Shown here: positions 62,301-64,000 of the stretch, piece after piece
Position numbering within the stretch: the stretch's first letter is position 1
Layout: each line of letters opens with the position of its first letter
Source of the DNA: Polytrichum commune
Taxonomy: Eukaryota; Streptophyta; Polytrichopsida; Polytrichales; Polytrichaceae
Assembly: GCA_950295325.1 (NCBI GenBank)
Contig: OX485804.1
Span: 66,316,033 to 66,380,032, forward strand
Reading direction: 5' to 3'
Length of the DNA stretch: 64,000 bases
Notes under the pieces: generated by a model
What the model was told of the DNA's origin: nothing
The model's database searches: none
Seen by the model: the letters and a program-made list of their open reading frames with translations, nothing else
Made by a program: the position numbers and the translations under genes

Positions 62301-63683
62301 TTTATCATCGTCCTCTGCACCAAGATAACTGTTGTGTTGCCCAACTTTTTCTACCGGACCTCTTGGAGTAGAGTCTTCATTCTTGTCATTTTCCTTTGAA
62401 ACATTGTGTGCATCCTCTTCTTTGTCTTCACCCTCATCGGGAGGCGAATTGTCGTTTGTTTTGGGTTGCACATCAGCAGTGATGGCGGTCACTAGATCCA
62501 AAAGAGCAATCACAGTCGGTCGGTTGCAGTAGAATGACAGTGTTGAGAGTGACACCCGAACCTGTTGGCACATAACCCATTGCAGTGAGGATTGATGCAC
62601 ACAAACTCAACTACTTGAACAGCCAGAAAAGCGAATGTATCTTGAACAATCTCAAGTCTTCAGAAAGATTCCCATTTTCCATATATTTCATCAAAAAAAC
62701 AATCTATATATTAGAATTATGCTCTATCTCAACATGACTTTTGGTAGCAAGTTGGTTCTTTCACATACAACACCTTCCATCTTTGGTAAGTTTCTGGTGG
62801 ATGCTTGGAAGTACTGTGGAGGTTTGAACAAAGAACATTCTACACTGGTTCATTGAGGGCTAAACTCATTTTGGCATGCCAAGAGGTGCTATATGACTTT
62901 GGTCCTCCATGAACCGAAATAGGTTGCTCTTCATTCAAACCCAAACAGTTACTTTGAGCATGCACCACAAGAGTGGAAAGAAATTATTTAACATTGCACA
63001 CAAAACAGCCTATGGAAAGTTATAGGTGACCAACCAATTCCCAACAAAAGTCTCATCGAGTTCAGAGTAACTGTATTATTGCACACACACTTCTTTTATA
63101 TTACCTCCTTGTCAATATCCGTATACATCGGAGACTCTTGTGACGACATAATAACTTGGGCCTTCACGAAACTCCGCAGCCCTTCCTTGTCCATTATGTC
63201 TTGGTTGTCTCCATTCGGATTCGGTGATGCCGAACCTGGCAAAAGCCCAACCTCTCGTTTGAAGCTCGGAGGCTCACTTTCATCAGGCTCACCCCTATCT
63301 TCCGCATCATAAAATTTTGAAGCTGCATCAGACATACTGTCTTGCCGGTGCGAGCTGAATGATGATGAGCCACTCTCATTACCACTCTCATCATTTGCAT
63401 CAAAAAACCGTTCGTCTCCTGAACTCCCTGATTGATTCAATTTGGCTTTCTTTAGTTTCCTACCATGATTAAGTGACAGTTGTTTAATTCCACCTTTTCT
63501 CCCATTTTTCTCAGGACTATTATGCTCATCCTGCTTGTTGTCGCCGTTATGTTTCTCTTTAATGTAAGATCGTGCAAGGTATCGACACGAGATTCCCACA
63601 TGGCCATGGAACTTGTCCTCTATTTCTAGAGATTGTAAGACAGCTCCCACCAGCATGTCGTATTTCCTCATTACAAATTCCAC
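32582..63683 (-). CDS. VPS13: VPS13-like bridge lipid-transfer protein, 46 exons, 5' end outside window
   Basis: VPS13 proteins form long hydrophobic grooves that move lipids between membranes at contact sites. I resolved exons at 63105-63683, 62001-62561, 61502-61645, 61264-61376, 60924-61108, 60412-60520, 59911-60054, 59024-59380, 58156-58406, 57273-57696, 56783-56977, 56434-56537, 55948-56240, 55630-55723, 54723-55118, 53581-53789, 52941-53142, 52469-52802, 52059-52223, 51515-51678, 50964-51147, 50353-50646, 49129-49326, 48700-48742, 48347-48498, 47109-47669, 46169-46487, 45200-45682, 44543-44610, 43793-44129, 43468-43566, 42915-43070, 42348-42529, 41576-41825, 40671-40981, 39946-40123, 39447-39583, 39169-39295, 38732-38953, 37553-37912, 36873-37031, 35898-36194, 35080-35313, 34576-34628, 33621-33732 and 32582-32893. 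All have GT-AG borders and compatible phases, giving about 3,616 residues. Large plant VPS13 proteins have about 4,100-4,200, so the N-terminal chorein part lies past 64000. Confidence 0.92.
33183..33590. repeat. Dispersed repeat family C, copy 2 (VPS13 intron)
   Basis: Collinear with 18322-18700: GTGGTGCCACATGACATTTG, TATCTCATGCCAAGTGG, TGACTTCATGG and AATTAGTGTGGTCC. It lies in the last VPS13 intron. Confidence 0.6.
34025..34490. mobile_element. MITE-like element, family B, copy 2 (VPS13 intron)
   Basis: The left end CACCATTTATGGTATTTAAT pairs with the right end CACTAAATACCATAAGCGG. The interior aligns with 11706-12250 (GGCGTATGCTAGGTTACATT; ATCTTGGCATGAGTATGTTC) but lacks that copy's internal duplication. 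Confidence 0.75.
34924..34944. repeat. Interstitial telomere-like tract (CCCTAAA)n
   Basis: About three units of the plant telomere repeat CCCTAAA inside a VPS13 intron. Two-unit or degenerate versions occur at 42895-42907 and 52860-52878. Too short to indicate a chromosome end. Confidence 0.7.
35898..37912 (-). CDS. VPS13: VPS13 exons 40-42: ATG2-like helices and PH-like domain
   Basis: Exon 40 has KGVGDGVVQGTESFARGITS, GVKGIVTKPIDGAHDRGAVG, VGVVVQPLSGCLDFMALSV and RAIKGDGVLTQYD. This is the Gly-rich amphipathic-helix module shared with ATG2, which binds lipid droplets or membranes. Exon 41 has FSDFYQEHFYLPDDHILMIT and NRRILMLL. Exon 42 has TIQWEIQWPNLMAMEEANG and VLLHLRHSSKQFTNVVW. Together exons 41-42 form the C-terminal PH-like domain. 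Confidence 0.93.
36345..36660. mobile_element. Foldback element family D, copy 1 (VPS13 intron)
   Basis: The left arm has ACTCAACATGACTTTTGGT and GCATGCAACACCTTCCATG. The right arm has GTATGCAAAACAGCCCATGG and GACCAACTTCTACTG. About 315 bp; the core contains TTTTGGAATGCCAAAGG. Non-coding. Confidence 0.75.
38732..41825 (-). CDS. VPS13: VPS13 exons 34-39: end of the adaptor region and start of VPS13_C
   Basis: Exon 34 has VENRTGTVKLKYRQVGLDE and SFAWENLLSEKLLEV. Exon 35 has an acidic insert, then GRLGFSVIDSQPRELIFLVV. Exon 36 has GYMQIDNQLPLTSMPILLAP. Exon 37 has WHINVHEAIVWAFLEMYNNL. Exon 38 has LDISEVRLKLSVETSPDQRP. Exon 39 has LIHQPLQLLTGVNILGMTSS. IDNQLP, YNNL and DISEVRLKLS are strongly conserved in VPS13 from yeast to plants, so this is the firmest part of the call. 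Confidence 0.94.
40193..40508. mobile_element. Foldback element family D, copy 2 (VPS13 intron, inverted)
   Basis: It starts ACTCAATGGGGCTTTTTGTT and ends GAATCTTTGCTGAGTTAACT. It aligns in reverse complement with 62725-63065, including TGGCATGCCAAATAAGTTTG in the core. Confidence 0.7.
41205..41455. mobile_element. Foldback element family D, copy 3 (VPS13 intron)
   Basis: It contains ACAACACCTTCCATGATCGG, CATTTTGGCATGCCAAAAGG and the right-arm CCAACTCCCACAAAAAGTCG. Somewhat shortened. Confidence 0.7.
41905..42150. repeat. Dispersed repeat family E, copy 1 (VPS13 intron)
   Basis: It shares ACACCTATATTTGA, GTGTGGTTAG/GCGTGGTTAG, GACTACGTACTCAGAATTTG and CTATATGATCATCTAATT, in order, with 60636-60840. 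Non-coding; element type unknown. Confidence 0.6.
42306..42328. repeat. (AT)n microsatellite in a VPS13 intron
   Basis: A run of AT dinucleotides just downstream of exon 42348-42529 (minus strand). A similar (TA)n run lies at about 58122-58140 next to exon 58156-58406. Confidence 0.8.
42348..44610 (-). CDS. VPS13: VPS13 exons 29-33: SHR-BD/adaptor-binding region
   Basis: Exon 29 (68 bp) has EDILISHPGKESATEIILTN. Exon 30 has VIQFYVPCWLDSAKCPSLKY and ends at PLVDP with donor GTGAGC. Exon 31 has HEHVELRVVDTQGSHFRFLV. Exon 32 has VVKLRPYTLFTNRLGVPLKL. Exon 33 has LDGSDWSFPFTIENEETMHI and GARQAVRVNVRGHEDGSRYL. The Y-x-P-x-W, FTNRLG and W-SFP motifs are hallmarks of this region. Confidence 0.9.
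43188..43442. mobile_element. Foldback element family D, copy 4 (VPS13 intron, inverted)
   Basis: It starts CACTCAATGAGGGTTTTCAT with TGGGAGTTGTGTGGTTCCC and ends GACTCCCGACCAGAAGTCAT. The core has TTCGCATGCCAAAGTGAGTT. Confidence 0.7.
45200..47669 (-). CDS. VPS13: VPS13 exons 26-28: beta repeats with acidic insert
   Basis: Exon 26 opens with an acidic stretch (FHFFSVYGEEEDEEDSEE), then NGPWSPVRLNYGLGPAAWHL and LVTISNETDYHLEFRLCPD. Exon 27 has EHWVWMNDWRIDQCETVDED, GWAYGHD and RRRRWIRSRQCKDDI, as in the W-x-W-x-D-D-W modules of plant VPS13. Exon 28 has VWLCLECKATEIGKTSQLD, LVNFLPVSCKYKVFEK and ALYLEWIPEGGWRPKT. These belong to the adaptor-binding (VAB/SHR-BD-like) half of the protein. Confidence 0.9.
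45886..46025. mobile_element. Foldback element family D, copy 5 (VPS13 intron, deleted core)
   Basis: It has ACTCAATGGGGGCATTTCGT, GAGAATTGGTTCCCATTAAC and ACATGGAAGGTATTGTATGC, so both arms are recognisable but most of the core is missing. Confidence 0.6.
48347..51147 (-). CDS. VPS13: VPS13 exons 21-25: C2-like segment
   Basis: Exon 21 has DTQDDLNVNVSVANANMLLE and AYSSWTNLS. Exon 22 has DVGEQLWIRTIEGSGRAQVM. Exon 23 has AAIRIVPSNPATDSRQLQYQ and VTWDEVFVFEV. The very small exon 24 (43 bp) codes EVNNAEIVVTDLAR. Exon 25 has TPVGFRQLSLSDYAKER. The pattern of strand, W-x-E-x-F-x-F and I-V-x-D-x-x-R-G suggests a C2-type domain; its usual Asp cluster is not obvious, so calcium binding cannot be claimed. 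Confidence 0.88.
49591..49675. repeat. Small foldback element in a VPS13 intron
   Basis: The left arm TTGGACTAGCATTCATAAAC with AGTCCA pairs with the right arm TGGACTGTTTGTGATGCTAG with TCCAA. 85 bp, a near-perfect hairpin of about 26-bp arms. Confidence 0.7.
51515..53789 (-). CDS. VPS13: VPS13 exons 16-20: second FWRP-like unit and following beta region
   Basis: Exon 16 codes HWAFWRVDNSIGTFF. Exon 17 codes GRFKLVWWDKGSASASKDG and VSIWRPNVHARCAMLGDIVV. Exon 18 codes FWEPVAPPGYKTIGCIAGKG and LSIWPVENE. Exon 19 codes ARTFFVKPG through SASFYDDFGGF. Exon 20 codes MAPLLDFSITGIQASLHGRL and KFDVWEPLVEPCTALIR. The WEPLVEP motif is typical of VPS13. Phases agree at every junction (for example GG plus C gives Gly before YEPPS). 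Confidence 0.92.
54723..55723 (-). CDS. VPS13: VPS13 exons 14-15: first FWRP/PPG beta-sandwich unit
   Basis: Exon 14 (55630-55723) codes AFWRPRPPPGFAVLGDC. It joins exon 15 by a split Leu codon (TT plus G) to give FTPLDEPPAKGVLTLN. Exon 15 continues with KRPVGFKCVWSS, an acidic loop, CVWLPIPPEGYVALGCVVC and LVSPCSMRDCINIQ. This FWRP ... GYVALG module (DUF946/Vps62-like) recurs at 52.5-53.1 kb and at the C-terminus (32.6-34.6 kb). Confidence 0.92.
55238..55570. mobile_element. Foldback element family D, copy 6 (VPS13 intron)
   Basis: The left arm has AAACTCAACATGACATTTGA and TACACCTTCCATGC. The core has CATTTTGGCATGCCAAGAGG. The right arm has GTATGCAAAACAACCAATAG and CAAGCTCCCAACGAAATGTC. Confidence 0.75.
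55948..58406 (-). CDS. VPS13: VPS13 exons 9-13 in window: groove continuation
   Basis: The exons code VSGVWASYKANNIEESIVMA with RDDREGSDPEMRYMVG, then a long exon with RIQRPRLVVAFDFLLAVGEF, KPLVADHVGISDYIYDG and VGNGRRLVFRNLVIQ. Next are a Ser/Asp-rich exon, AIGPELTLYDSLNRPSDAML, and MKGDDMELTANLNGFTVES through FSILHLILRLQDD. All have close counterparts in plant VPS13 in this order. Confidence 0.9.
59024..61645 (-). CDS. VPS13: VPS13 exons 3-8 in window: repeating groove units
   Basis: Successive exons code IYPASWGVKATLGNLQ, YKGYEYSVTGKISEVRVVFL with NRFVQE, LKLDLSLSKPIIILPRG, MELDILHINIRSSSEWFGG, FDRVRGINLLLRRPLRDLW and LSDKEYQVITECVTQNMSE, then an acidic linker and VGISLVELGLFVGG. The order and motifs are those of the extended lipid-transfer region (repeating beta groove). 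Exon 59911-60054 is enclosed by a 56-bp inverted repeat in its two flanking introns. Confidence 0.88.
59824..60305. repeat. 56-bp perfect inverted repeat enclosing a VPS13 exon
   Basis: The left arm 59824-59879 begins GGTCTCGTATCCACCTAACA. The right arm 60250-60305 ends TGTTAGGTGGATACGAGACC. I found no mismatch over 56 bp. The arms sit in the introns on either side of exon 59911-60054. Pairing weakens but continues a few bases inward. Confidence 0.9.
60636..60840. repeat. Dispersed repeat family E, copy 2 (VPS13 intron)
   Basis: Collinear with 41905-42150 (GACTACGTGCTCAAAATTTG; CCATATGATCATTTGATA). It is directly followed at 60844-60899 by a hairpin whose arms GTGGTGTTCAATTTT and AAAATTGAACACCAC are exact reverse complements. 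Confidence 0.6.
62001..63683 (-). CDS. VPS13: VPS13 exons (first two in window): N-terminal groove region with acidic inserts
   Basis: The first exon opens VEFVMRKYDMLVGAVLQSLE, EDKFHGH, LARSYI, followed by a Ser/Asp/Gly-rich insert and SFKREVGLLPGS. The second contains VSLSTLSFYCNRPTVIALLD, an acidic Lys/Asp-rich stretch of about 90 residues, then VVKGLLGKGKDRVVLMLVLD and LNKEDGSKLSTL. These blocks match the region downstream of the chorein domain in plant VPS13. Donors are GTAATA and GTTTGT. Confidence 0.85.
62725..63065. mobile_element. Foldback element family D, copy 7 (VPS13 intron)
   Basis: The best-preserved copy. The left arm is CTCAACATGACTTTTGGT then AACACCTTCCATC. The core is TTTTGGCATGCCAAGAGG. 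The right arm is CACAAAACAGCCTATGG then AATTCCCAACAAAAGTCTC and ATCGAGTT. About 340 bp, no coding capacity. Confidence 0.8.
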
Positions 63684-63963
63684 CTGCAGAACCAGCCTTC
63701 ATTCAGTTGGCATAACTTGACACAAAAATTATTTGATCTCTATCTGACACACATCAAACAACCACTTGTAGTTTGGTGGGATAAAATATAATGCAGAATC
63801 TAATTCCAATAAAGAATAACCTTTCTAGGTCAAGAATCTATGATCTATTCAAGATATATATTTACCTCTCAGGGCCTGAATAACTGGAGAGTTTGAGTGA
63901 ATAGTTACCCTTCATAATGGCTCACATGCATATTGAAAGATCAATTGATATAGATATGAGTTA

Positions 63964-64000
63964 TACTTTTAACTCGGTGAAACTTATGTTGGGAGGTGGT
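63964..64000. mobile_element. Foldback element family D, copy 8 (cut by window edge)
   Basis: TTTTAACTCGGTGAAACTTA followed by TGTTGGGAGGTGGT matches the start of inverted family D copies (40193, 43188). The rest lies outside the window. Confidence 0.55.

Overview
The window looks like nuclear DNA of a land plant. It carries intron-rich genes with GT-AG splice sites, a plant-type F-box/LRR protein of the SKIP17 group, a plant-type kinase-like protein and a very large plant-type VPS13 gene. It also has many short inverted-repeat (MITE-like) elements, LINE remnants and one short (CCCTAAA)n tract. The species cannot be fixed from the sequence. Moderate intron lengths and modest similarity to angiosperm proteins would fit a non-seed plant such as a bryophyte, but that is only a guess. 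No rRNA, tRNA, CRISPR or prokaryotic operon structure was seen.

Layout: 1-4.4 kb is AT-rich intergenic DNA with decayed repeats. 4.49-9.66 kb (minus) is an F-box/LRR gene resembling SKIP17, with a GC-rich leader at 9.66-10.24 kb. 10.2-19.4 kb is repeat-rich intergenic DNA: several MITE-like families, a Tourist-like MITE and a minus-strand L1-type LINE fragment. 19.42-20.73 kb (minus) is an intronless kinase-like gene that lacks the catalytic residues and is predicted to be a pseudokinase. Upstream of it lie a three-unit tandem repeat (21.55-22.48 kb) and a 155-bp tandem array ending in an inverted copy (23.17-23.96 kb). 27.0-31.2 kb is a decayed plus-strand LINE with an RNase H domain, very poor in G on its coding strand and split by a 551-bp hAT-like insertion.

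32.58-63.68 kb (minus) is the 3' part of a VPS13-like bridge-type lipid-transfer protein gene. I resolved 46 exons. They sum to 10,851 bases, exactly 3,617 codons with the stop, which supports the exon phases. The 5' end, coding the N-terminal chorein region, lies beyond the right edge. Its introns hold at least eight copies of one foldback element family that I did not see elsewhere in the window, copies of three other dispersed repeats, and a 56-bp perfect inverted repeat that encloses one exon.

The three genes are not an evident pathway: an F-box protein (SCF substrate receptor), a likely cytosolic pseudokinase and a membrane-contact-site lipid transporter. No undescribed multi-gene system was found. 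The most unusual signals are the exon-enclosing inverted repeat, the crowding of foldback elements in VPS13 introns, the amplified foldback array at 23.2-24.0 kb, the triple catalytic loss in the kinase-like protein, and apparent frame changes in one F-box/LRR exon.
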